From contig JAYKKT010000080.1 of the NCBI GenBank assembly GCA_036023115.1, positions 10,314,501 to 10,378,500 on the forward strand: a stretch of 64,000 nucleotides of DNA. Reading direction: 5' to 3'. Made by a program: the position numbers and the translations under genes. Under the pieces are notes generated by a model. The model did not search any database. It saw only the letters and a program-made list of their open reading frames with translations, and was not told the DNA's origin. The first letter of the stretch is position 1. Each line of letters begins with the position of its first letter. This stretch comes from Brasenia schreberi. Taxonomy: Eukaryota > Streptophyta > Magnoliopsida > Nymphaeales > Cabombaceae. Positions 1 through 9,022 of this stretch are shown here, piece after piece.

Positions 1-416
1 ACCCTAGGAAGGTTGTATGTGTGAAGGGGCCGCCCAAAGCAGGCCCCCTCTCGACTCTAATCCTCCTAGGAAAACCCAAACGTTTCCTATTTCCAAAACC
101 CCTGGACAAAAGGCCATACGAGCCTAATATGGACGATAGCATGTTCGAAGACCACGACTTGTATCCAACTTTTTAAAAAAACAAAAAGTCGTGGAACATG
201 TTGTTGAACATGGGCTACACGCCCTACAAGAGTCTAGGGGCACAAAACCAGGGTCTCCTAGAGCCCATCCTGCCTAGGGCCAACCCAAGCCGATATGGGA
301 TCGGCTATACTCCCCGAATACCGCCGGAGCCACCCCCTGTGACCACCTGGGTCAAGGGTGCCCCGGAGCCTGTCTTAGAAGAAACCTATGGTTTAGACCT
401 CCTATTCCGAGTCTAA
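1..416 (+). pseudogene. gypsy A protease-RT linker (C-terminal part of gag-pro)
   Basis: The open frame from 198 to 416 encodes the linker found in every copy of this family: MLLNMGYTPYKSLGAQNQG, then a Pro-rich stretch, ending LDLLFRV and a TAA stop at 414-416. Bases 1-197 encode the upstream linker, with a frame break near 170-180 in an A-run. The same linker occurs in B (10672-11118), I (42413-42860), D (61679-61936) and, degraded, C (about 54960-55570). No known domain is recognised. It lies between the aspartic protease and RT and always ends at the same stop, so it is probably the C-terminus of the gag-pro product. Confidence 0.75.
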
Positions 417-439
417 CCCGTAGTGTTTTCCCTTTGTAG

Positions 440-2501
440 GTATGACGAAAGATCTTTTTTTTTAAAAATACCAAAAACATTTAAAAACTTAAAATAAAAA
501 AAAATCGAAAAATAAGAAAAACCAAAAACAATGGAAAAGCAAAAACTCGAAAAAAGAGTGCTTTGTATAGTTCCCAAAGTTCTTGTTTTACAAAAACCCA
601 AAAAAATCGAAAATTTGGAAAATACCAAAAAGATTTTGTACATAGCTGCTCCTGGTAGGCCTTTGGCAAAAGAAAAGGATTTCGAAAGAAGTGTCGTCTG
701 CATAGCCAGACCAAAAATTTCGAAATCACTCGAAAATCCAAGTACAAAACCAGGTCATTTTGAAAACCACGCATCAAGTTCCCTCGGGTCTATAGCCCAC
801 GAGAATGATCAAAGCCCAGAAGTGGATCCCCTTGAGGAAGATCCCACTTCTGAGCTCCCAGAATTTCATAGAATTCTCGATTTTGAAAGACCTTCCCAAT
901 CAGTAGGAGGAGATTTCGTAGAGGTGAACCTAGGGGATAATTCCAATCCCAAAACCATCAAAATAGGCGCATGCTTGTATGAAACTGAAAAGTTAGCATT
1001 CATTGCATTTCTACAAACCTATTTAGATGTGTTTGCATGGACGTATGAAGACATGCCGGGCATAGATCCCAGCATAGTCGAGCATCGTCTTCCCTTAGAT
1101 GCAGGTGTAAAACCCATAAAGCAGAAGCTTAGGAAAATACACCCGAATGTACACACGCAAGTCAAAGAGGGTTTAGAAGATCTGCTAAAAGCCGGATTTA
1201 TAAAACCCATTGCGTATTCTGATTGGTTATCAAATATCGTTGTGGTTTGAAAAACCAATGGGAAAATTCGAATATGCATCGATTTCAGAAACCTGAATAA
1301 AGCCACTCCAAAGGATAATTATCCTTTACCAAACATAGATTTGATAGTCGATAGTACTGCAAATCATGAAATGTTTTCATTCATGGATGGCTATTCAGGC
1401 TATAATCAAATCAAACTAAGTCCACGAGATCAGGGTAAGACCGCCTTCACAACCCCATGGGGCACATACTGCTATACAGTCATGCCCTTTGGTTTGAAAA
1501 ATGCCGGCGCAACATACCAACGAGCCATGAACACGATCTTCTATGATCAAATTCATGAGCTTGTAGAAGTGTATGTAGATCTCTTGGCGAAATCCAAAAC
1601 CCGATGCACTCATATCGAATGTTTACAAAAGATTTTCGAAAGGCTTAGGCTTTATAAAGTAAAGATAAACCCTCAAAAATGTGTGTTCGGGGTAGAATCA
1701 GGGAAGCTTCTAGGCTTTATGGTGAGCCAAAGGGGAATAGAAGTCGACCCCTCTAAGTGTCGAGCCATCATAGACATGGCTCCACCCTCCAATCTCACCC
1801 AAATCCGTAGCCTCCAGGGTTGATTACAATCCGTGCGCCGATTCATATCGAATCTGGCAACTAGATGCAAACCCTTCAACAAACTATTGAGGAAGGGTAC
1901 GAAATTCTTATGGGATAACGAATGCCAAAAGTCCTTCGAGAGACTGAAGGCATACTTGGTTAATCCCCCCGTTTTGAATCCTCCAAAACAAGGAAAACCG
2001 CTTTTATTATACATCTCCGTGCATGTAAATGCTTTAGGAGCCCTGTTGGCTCAATACGAGGATGACACCCATAAGGAGTATGCCATCTACTATATTTCGA
2101 AAACTCTCTTGGCTTATGAACGAAATTATCAAGCCATGGAGAAGACGTGCTTGGCCCTAGTTTGGGCCTGCCAAAAGTTTAGACACTATTTCCTAGATCA
2201 TGAGATCTGGATAGTGTCCAAGCTTGATCCAATCAAGCACTTGTTCGAAAAACCCATTCTCACGGGTAGATTGGGCAAATGGCAACTCCTTCTAATGGAA
2301 TATGATCAGAAATACCATCACCAGATCTCCATTAAGGGGCAAGCCCTAGCAGATTACGTGGCTGAATTCCCCTTAGAGGACACATATCCCACTCTTGTCG
2401 AAATGCCTGATGAAGGCATATTGCAAAACCATTTTCAAAACCACATTTTGGCAAATTCTTTCGAAAACCAAGTGTGGAAGATGCACTTTGATGGGGCATG
2501 A
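440..2501 (+). pseudogene. gypsy A pol: reverse transcriptase and RNase H, three stops, RT active site damaged
   Basis: After a splice-acceptor-like TTTGTAG ending at 439, the pol frame begins with a Lys-rich region (531 onward), then an acidic stretch around PTSELPEFHRILDFE and the RT. RT landmarks are LRKIHPNVHTQVKEGLEDLL, FMDGYSGYNQIKL and MPFGLKNAGATYQRAM, followed by RNase H with YAIYYISKTLLAYERNYQ and GRLGKWQLLLMEYD. Premature stops occur at 1248-1250, 1821-1823 and 2499-2501; the first two are TGA where element B has CGA (Arg), as expected from CpG deamination. The catalytic YVDD motif near 1575 has lost one Asp codon in a 3-base deletion (VYVDLLAKS against VYVDDLLAKS elsewhere). RT should therefore be inactive even if the stops were ignored. 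Confidence 0.9.
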
Positions 2502-4214
2502 AACCAACAAGGGGCTGGTGCCGGGATCATCCTAATCTCCCATGAAAAGGGCGAGATTCCCATAGCAGTCCGCTTAGATTTCGAATGTTCCAACAACATA
2601 GCTGAGTATGAAGCACTCATACAAGGCTTAAGGATTTCGAAAACTCTAGGGGCATCGTGCATTGAGGTCTTTGGAGATTCGCTCCTTGTCATAAACCAGG
2701 TTTTAAAAATTTGGCAAGTACGTAATGAGAAACTACTTCCATATCACAAGTTGGCCACTCGATTGGCCCAATCCTTCCAATCGTGTAAACTCACACACAT
2801 AGGAAGAGAGGACAATGGCATCGCCGATGCCCTCTCCTCCTTGGGTTCAGCCCTGAAGGTCGATCCCATTTCAGGGACCAGATCTTTGGAAATATGGCAT
2901 GCGCCCCATCCCTCCACACACGACTTGGATATTTGCCAAAACAACCCAGAGTCTATTGAAAAACCCTGGTTCTATGACATAAAACAATTTTTAGAAAATG
3001 GGGGATTTACCGAGGATGCCACATCCAAAGATAAGGCATTCATTCGTAAGATTTCGACCCGATACACCATTCTGGGTGGGGTCTTATACAAAAAGAGTTT
3101 TACCGGCATTCTGCTTAGGTGTATCGACCTAGAGGAGGCTAGGATAGTAATGCATGACTTCCACGATGGAGAATGTGGAGGTCACGTTAATGCCAACATG
3201 ATGGCAATGAAAATACTTAGAGGGGGTTATTTTTGGTCCACCCTGAAAAAGGATTGTCACGATCATGTTAGGAAGTGTCATCCGTGTCAAGTACATGGGC
3301 ACGCCATTCATATCCCTTCATCTGCATTGCATTCCGTGGTCAGCCCCTGGCCATTTACCATGTGGGCGTTTGATATTGTAGGCCCAATATTTCCAAAGGC
3401 CTCGAATGGGCATCGTTTTATTTTAGCAGCCACGGAGTATTTCTCCAAGTGGGTGGAAGCCATTTCCCTAACAAATGTAATGGGGCAACATGTGGTGGCT
3501 TTCATCCGGAGGAATATCTTGGCTCGATTTGGGGTTCCACGAGACCTTGTGTCTGATAATGGTACCCCATTCAAGAATGAGCGGATGGTTAAGTTGTGCA
3601 ACACGTATGGCATAACTCACCACTTCTCCTCGCCCTACTACCCTCAAGGCAACGGCCAAGCCGAAGCCACAAACAAGACTCTCATTAGTATTATTGAGAA
3701 AACCTTAGAGAAGGGTAGGACGTGGCACGAGAAGCTGGATGAAGCCTTATGGGCTTATAGGACTTCCATCCGGACTCCCACGAATGCCACACCATTCGAA
3801 TTGGTCTATGGCACAAACGCCATTCTTCCCATTCATACTCAATTGCATTCATTTCATACATCCATAGCACTCGACCTCCCCCTAGAGACGCTTCAGCATG
3901 CTAGGATGGCCGAACTAGATTTGCTAGATGAGAGGCGACTCCTTGCCATGGATCATGCTCGTGCATACCGGCAAAGGATAGCCCGACATTATAGCAAACA
4001 CATGAGACCTCGCCACTTTGAAGTGGGAGATCTGGTCTTAAAAACCATCCACCATCGTGGCCCACACCCCCTAGGCAAGTGGCGCCCCAACTGGGATGGA
4101 CCCTATGTTGTACGAGCAACCACTACGAACAATTCGTATTGGTTGATCGATATAGAAGGTAGGAATTTAGCAGATCCTATCAATATCCAATACTTAAAGA
4201 AGTATCATGTGTAG
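2502..4214 (+). CDS. gypsy A second RNase H plus integrase, uninterrupted frame
   Basis: An open frame of about 570 codons continues the pol frame after the stop at 2499. It starts with the second (archaeal-type) RNase H: GAGAGIILIS, ECSNNIAEYEAL, LGASCIEVFGDSLLVINQ and GREDNGIADALSSL, carrying Glu and Asp catalytic positions. The integrase zinc domain follows (HDFHDGECGGH then CHDHVRKCHPC), then the catalytic core with D in FDIVGP, D in SDNGTPF and E in NGQAEATNK. The C-terminus has a GPY/F-type module (GKWRPNWDGPYVV) and ends LKKYHV. No chromodomain follows, as usual for Tat elements. In the living element this was the C-terminal half of Pol, not a separate gene. Confidence 0.88.
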   Translation, partial: NQQGAGAGIILISHEKGEIPIAVRLDFECSNNIAEYEALIQGLRISKTLGASCIEVFGDSLLVINQVLKIWQVRNEKLLPYHKLATRLAQSFQSCKLTHIGREDNGIADALSSLGSALKVDPISGTRSLEIWHAPHPSTHDLDICQNNPESIEKPWFYDIKQFLENGGFTEDATSKDKAFIRKISTRYTILGGVLYKKSFTGILLRCIDLEEARIVMHDFHDGECGGHVNANMMAMKILRGGYFWSTLKKDCHDHVRKCHPCQVHGHAIHIPSSALHSVVSPWPFTMWAFDIVGPIFPKASNGHRFILAATEYFSKWVEAISLTNVMGQHVVAFIRRNILARFGVPRDLVSDNGTPFKNERMVKLCNTYGITHHFSSPYYPQGNGQAEATNKTLISIIEKTLEKGRTWHEKLDEALWAYRTSIRTPTNATPFELVYGTNAILPIHTQLHSFHTSIALDLPLETLQHARMAELDLLDERRLLAMDHARAYRQRIARHYSKHMRPRHFEVGDLVLKTIHHRGPHPLGKWRPNWDGPYVVRATTTNNSYWLIDIEGRNLADPINIQYLKKYHV

Positions 4215-5385
4215 GATCTGGATTAAATTCCAGTTTTCGAAAATTTTAGAGGGATAGCTGCCCTGAGACATGTGAATAAGGTGCAAAGGCAAACTCGTGT
4301 GAACCTAAGTGAGAGAATTCGCACTTGTGAAAGAGTGGAGTTTTCAAAATTGTGGTTACATTTCAAAATCCTTCTTCTTACAAAGAAAGGCCTAGTTCAA
4401 CATAGCAAGATACTTGCAAGTGGTACGTGCTATTTCTAAATAGGCTGATCTGGAATGGATCGAGTGTAGGCTTGGGATAAGTCTTCCCCTCTTCTCTTCT
4501 ATTTCCAAAAGGAAAACAAAGGCCCAAATCAAAAGGAAATTTCCCATTTAAAGTCTCTTTCCAAAAGAAAGAAACCAGACTTCAAAAAGAAAAATCGATT
4601 CTCTTATGAAAAAGAGGGATTAAAGAAAAAATACTCCCAAAGGGAGACCCTCTATGAAAAAAAAGGAAAAAGAGGCCAAAAAGCTCAAAAAGAGCAGTTT
4701 TCCGCCTTCTATGCCTCAAACCACGGGATGCTTCAGAAGGGACCGTGGTATCTCTTTCCCATCCCTGGCTTATCCCAAGTTAAAGCATGGTTCATTTCGA
4801 GGAATCCTAAAGTAAAAATAGAATTTACTGACTTGAATTTCATCTTGTTTGAGAATTCGACGTTTCGAGTAAGGCGTAGGAATTTGAAATGAAGCTTGTT
4901 TTCTTATAAAACCTCCGCTAGATAAGCGAGTGTTAAGACTCAAACAAGGGCAAGTACGAAGAGCTCGAGATCCTTAGGATCGAGACTCAAGACAGTTGTC
5001 CCTTTTGTAAATAGCTTTTGTAAATAAGTTTTGAAAACCGAACATCGAACAGCATAGGATTTGCTCACCTGGAGCAATAGACCTTGTAAGTCTCTAGAGT
5101 TCGACCACATCTGGTCTCTGGGAGGTCGCCACTTTTGGCACCACACCCATGTCATTTGCATTTCACGCATGGTGCTTGCATGAACATGATCTCATTTAGG
5201 ACCAGATTCCATGTAAAACCCCTTTGGCGTGATATCTCCTCCTACCAGAGTTTGTAAATTGAGATTTTGCTAAAATTGGGACGATCCCATATTCTTCGTG
5301 GCTAGATCTAGGGAGACATTAAAAGGGGTGTTTGTCATCTTTGCCCTTATCCAAATCGATTTGGACAAGGCCAAAGAGGGGCATC
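4215..5385 (+). other. gypsy A 3' region between pol and LTR
   Basis: This 1.17-kb stretch has no long sense frame and is rich in A and G runs. It is homologous to the same region of I (46316-47486) and C (about 51818-53000, minus), including a block at 4700-4760 reading cctcaaaccacgggatgc. On the opposite strand a small frame (4582 to about 4760) reads like frames in the other copies and is reported as a finding. Tat-group elements of other plants often have extra, sometimes antisense, frames here. Confidence 0.6.
5373..5385 (+). promoter_or_regulatory. Polypurine tract of element A
   Basis: The sequence aaagaggggcatc directly precedes the LTR. The same string precedes the LTRs of I (47474-47486) and C (51802-51814, reverse complement). 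It is the expected plus-strand primer for reverse transcription. Confidence 0.75.
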
Positions 5386-5986
5386 TATAAACACCCCAAA
5401 ATCCCACGAATTCCTTAAAACAAACCTGGTTTTGTAAAAGCAGCCCCAAAGGGCCATTTTTGAGTCTGGAAACCCAGGAGCCTTCCAGACAACCCTGTAC
5501 ATACGTTTTGAACTCTATATTTTGAAAACATACAATAGAGCTTTTAAAACCCTTTTAAAACATGTTTTGAAACCCCGAAGTGGCTTGGCCTGATCAAGAC
5601 AGGACCAAGAGAGCTAAAAAGAGCCCGGAACCGGAGCACACGTCAAGCCCGGCACAACAACTCTTGTATCTGACTCACACCCGCAGGATCTCGAACGTCC
5701 AAGACCCTGTTCTTATCAAAATAGCATTTGAAGTCATCTCCGGAAGGCAGAAACGGAGGCGGACGACTATGTTGGCGAAGACCCAACGCAGATGGAGTAC
5801 TGATGCTGTCAGGCCCCGCACAAATCGTCCGTTTCGAACCCAGCTCGAAGGAGTCAGAGTTCAGTTTGGATTGGATCTGGACCATATATATCTAGATCCC
5901 AATCCAAACCCATATGTGGACTTGGATTTGGATTTGGATCCAGAAATCCAATCCAATATCCAGATCCATGGCCCACATCACCTTCT

Positions 5987-5998
5987 CATAAATGGAGG
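5987..5998 (+). promoter_or_regulatory. Candidate TATA box in LTR A (upstream copy)
   Basis: CATAAATGGAGG occupies the place of CTATAAATAGAGG in the solo LTR (56229), J (40774-40786, reverse) and C (51014-51026, reverse). In A and B it has lost the consensus TATAAATA. Assignment rests on position and motif only. Confidence 0.4.
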
Positions 5999-6229
5999 TG
6001 GGGCCCACTTAAAATTCACGTGGGATATTGGGCATGAGAGAGAGTGGGGATAAAAAATATCAAGAGTGTTGTATTAAGCTTGACTTGTGTGTCAAGTTTG
6101 GGTTTAATCATGTGGGTTAGCCTAATTGAGTGGGTTTAAGCTTGTAATTAGCTAAAACCTAACCTAGGGCTGCACCAACATGAGGTGATCAAGGTCTATG
6201 GGCCATGCTAAGGGAGCTCCTTCACCTAA

Positions 6230-6500
6230 ACCTAACTCAAAATGCCTAATCCTAGCCTAAACCCCTAATCCACCCCTAATCTGAACCTAATCACCTAACC
6301 CACTTCCCTAATCCCAGCCTAATCCCAACCTAATCACCTAACTCACTTCCCTAATCCTTCCCTAAACCTAGATTAATTTCCCTAATCCTAGCCTAAACCT
6401 AGCCTAATCACCTAACCTAGCTCACTAAACCTCACCCTAAAACCCAACCACCTAACCTAGCCCTAAACCCCTAAACCACCCTTAGCCCACAATCTACCCA
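6230..6500 (+). repeat. Degenerate telomere-like C-rich repeat inside LTR A
   Basis: The strand is made of variants of cctaaacc, cctaatcc and cctaacctag, resembling the plant telomere unit CCCTAAA but irregular. Equivalent blocks lie in B (16010-16290, G-rich on plus), J (40436-40570) and the solo LTR (56455-56580). It is part of the LTR, not a telomere. Confidence 0.75.
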
Positions 6501-6620
6501 AACCCCTAGTTTTCAAAATATCTGGCCCAACCCTTTCCAGCCCACCTTATCTACATACCACCCTACCTAAACCACCTAACCACTACCCTCAGCCCAGCCC
6601 TAACCGACCTACCCATCCCC

Positions 6621-6628
6621 TATTTAAA
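6621..6628 (+). promoter_or_regulatory. Candidate second TATA box in LTR A
   Basis: TATTTAAA is followed by a run of C. B has TATATAAA followed by C at the equivalent place (15860-15867, reverse). It is not seen in the C, J or solo LTRs, so subfamily A/B may use this second promoter. Confidence 0.4.
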
Positions 6629-7770
6629 CCCCCCCCCTTGGGGGCGGGTTTTTCAAAAAGGTGGAAGGCCCTCACCTCAGCCCAGCCGGTTCCACTCTCC
6701 ACCTGCCCGCCTGCTCCACTCTCCACCTGCTCCACCAGCTCTACCTGCACCGCCACCTTCTCTCTTCCATCCACCACCATTCCCCAGCCGGACGCCACCA
6801 CCTTCACCCAATCGAACCAGCCGAGCTCCCATCCACACCCGGCTTCTCCTTGCCTTCCACCGCCTCTCCCCATTCGGTAAGTACCCTGCACCTTACCTAG
6901 CCCCTTCTCTACTCCACTCTCCACTCCCAGCCACCCACCATACCATCACCTTACCCACCCAACAGCCCCTCGCCGCCACCACTCCCACTCGGTAAAACCT
7001 TAGCCGCCCCAGCCGTTTCCCCCTACCTAACTCCCCTCAACTACACCCGACCACCCTATTAGATTTCCTAAGACTTGCCCGTGACACTCCCTTAAACCTA
7101 CTATTCTCACTATCACCTAGCCCCATCACCTAACTAGCTACCTTCCCATACTCAAACCTTAGTCACCCTAGCAGCCCGCCACCACCACATCTTCCTAGTC
7201 GGCCACTCCAACCGACTATTCCTTCATTCGGCCAGTCATCACCATTCCCCTAGGTGTCCCATTCGGCCTTCCCACAAACTCTCCTTTAGGTCCAGTTTCC
7301 CTAAACACTTAACTCCCCTAGTGACCCTAAAAACTCACTAGTTCAGCCCCTTTAACACCCCACCTCGAGGCGACATCCACTAGCAACCGGCCACCCTTGA
7401 GGCGCCTATCCCGCGCCCCACTTGCAGCCGGCCAACACCTTTGATCACCTATCCTCGCGGAGCTCCCGTTTGCAGCCCAAGGCGAAGGCCAAGCCCACGC
7501 CCAAGCAAGACCTCTACGGACCAGCTACTCGTAAGTGTCTAAACTCGGTCCTTAGTTGTATACTTGCTTGAGATTCAATTTGATACGGGGTTGTAATAAC
7601 GGAGCATAGTCTCCCCCCGCTTGTAATAACGTGGCTTGGCACAACCACACACGTGCACTCTCTTAGTCGTGCACGATTTTGAACACACACGGGCCTAATC
7701 AGCCCCTAATACATAAGTGTGTATATATACTTTCATTTTCGAAGGTTTTTTGTTTAAGTTGGGTGCGTTG

Positions 7771-8360
7771 TCTTTCAATTCAAGCACTCACACACATTGA
7801 GCTTTCGCTCTTAGTTGAAAGACCCAAGTAAGGGCCGACCTATACTATTTGGGTTTCATTTCTTGTCGTGTGAGTAAGTCTTTCAATTCAAGCACTCTCA
7901 CACACATTGAGCTTTCGCTCTTATTTGAAAGACCCAAGTAAGGGCTGACCTATACTATTTGGGTTTCATTTCTTGTCGTGTGAGTAAGTCTTTCAATTCA
8001 AGCACTCTCACACACATTGAGCTTTCGCTCTTATTTGAAAGACCCAAGTAAGGGCCGACCTATACTATTTGGGTTTCATTTCTTGTCGTGTGAGTAAGTC
8101 CTTCAATTCAAGCACTTTCACACACATTGAGCCTTCGCTCTTACTCCCAAGACCTTAGTAAAGGCCTTATTGCAGTTATATTTGGGTTTCATTCATGTCG
8201 TGTGTGTAGTACTTCAATTCAAGCACTCTCACACACATTGAGCCTTCGCTCTTACTCCCAAGGCCATACTGCAATTTATATTTGGGTTTAATTTCATGTC
8301 GTGTGTGTAAGTCTTTCAATTCAAGCACGCACCCACATTGAGCCTTCACTCTTATTTGCA
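7771..8360 (+). repeat. Tandem repeats of about 110 bp in LTR A
   Basis: Six units start with tctttcaattcaagcact or a variant at about 7771, 7879, 7989, 8099, 8210 and 8312, with periods of about 100-112 bp. The units at 7879 and 7989 are nearly identical. Each contains ttgagc-tttc-gctctt, a small GAGC/GCTC palindrome. Related arrays occur in B (about 14270-14780), C (about 49010-49420) and the solo LTR (about 57290-57730). Confidence 0.85.
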
Positions 8361-8403
8361 AGACCCGAGTAAGGGCTCATATACATAATCTATATACATA
8401 TCT

Positions 8404-8515
8404 CCCTTCAGTTATTTCTCTTCGGTTATTTCCCTTCGGTTATTTCCCTTCGGTTATTTCCCTTCGGTTATTTTCCTTCGGTTATTTCCCTTCTATTATT
8501 TCCCTTCAGTATTGT
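8404..8515 (+). repeat. 14-bp minisatellite in LTR A
   Basis: About eight copies of cccttcggttattt lie head to tail, with a few substitutions. Shorter versions occur at 57740-57830 in the solo LTR and, reversed, near 14160-14250 in B. Confidence 0.85.
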
Positions 8516-9022
8516 CTTTACATTTCGGGTTTTCCCTTTGGAGTAGCGTGAGTTTGCATTGCATCTACGCCATACCACGAGGTAGGACGCATATTGCATC
8601 GAAGCAAGCCCCGCTCGAATTCGCCCATGTAGTGGAGTGTTCATAACACACAAACTAGGTGGCCCGAAAAGGGATAAAAGAAAAGACTTAGGCACGTGCA
8701 AATCCACGTGATCTAAAACATGCAACCGCATCTTAAAGACCCGAAATAGACACCTCGAACCGCTTCGTAGACTTTCCTCCAAAAACTCGATTTTTGCAAA
8801 GCGTACAGACTGACCCTTGCGCATCGGTGCAAGAAGGTCTGCGACGACAAGAGCTTACTTGCTCACAGTCGCCACGTTTAGAAGTCAGTGTTAAAAATAT
8901 CTTCGCTAGCTTAGGTAAGCTAGTTGGCACGCCCTGTTTGTATACATAGGCCTTAGACACATGAGAGGATCCACTCCGAGCCCCGAAAAAGGGGAAGAGG
9001 CGGGGATTTTCGCGCGTCTACA

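Larger units (their letters stand above)
1..9022 (+). mobile_element. Element A: Tat-lineage Ty3/gypsy LTR retrotransposon, left part outside window
   Basis: The window opens inside the protease-RT linker of a plus-strand gypsy element. In order it holds the linker, RT, RNase H, a second RNase H, integrase, a 1.2-kb 3' region, a polypurine tract and a complete 3.6-kb LTR. The second RNase H between the normal RNase H and integrase, with no chromodomain, places it in the Tat/Ogre group of plant gypsy elements. Its right end falls exactly where element B's minus-strand pol is interrupted, so A inserted into B. The bases next to its right end are TCATC; the same five bases should flank its unseen 5' LTR. 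It carries three premature stops and a damaged RT active site, so it is not autonomous. Confidence 0.9.
5386..9022 (+). repeat. 3' LTR of element A (3637 bp)
   Basis: The LTR starts TATAAACACCCC (TG changed to TA relative to TGTAAACACC in sister copies) and ends CGTCTACA. Its first 500 bases match B's LTR closely in reverse orientation. Internal order: a block of ATCC/GGAT hexamers (5872-5965), TATA-like CATAAATGGAGG (5987), a C-rich telomere-like block (6230-6500), a second TATA-like TATTTAAA (6621), Pro/Ser-rich low complexity (6640-7500), ~110-bp tandem repeats (7771-8360), a 14-bp minisatellite (8404-8515) and a conserved U5-like block near 8800-8850. The boundary with B is clean: the bases to the right resume B's coding sequence. 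Confidence 0.85.

Noticed and set aside
5580..6053. 157-residue frame with Asp-Leu-Asp repeats
   Set aside because: It is produced by the ATCC/GGAT hexamers of LTR A; the same hexamers give different frames in the other LTRs.
6190..6500. True telomere or subtelomere
   Set aside because: The repeats are degenerate, only about 270 bp long, flanked by LTR sequence on both sides and repeated at the same place in other LTRs.
6638..6900. Pro/Ser/His-rich open frames as secreted proteins
   Set aside because: Two overlapping frames of equal quality come from C-rich low-complexity LTR sequence. The same kind of frame appears in other LTRs with no conserved protein.
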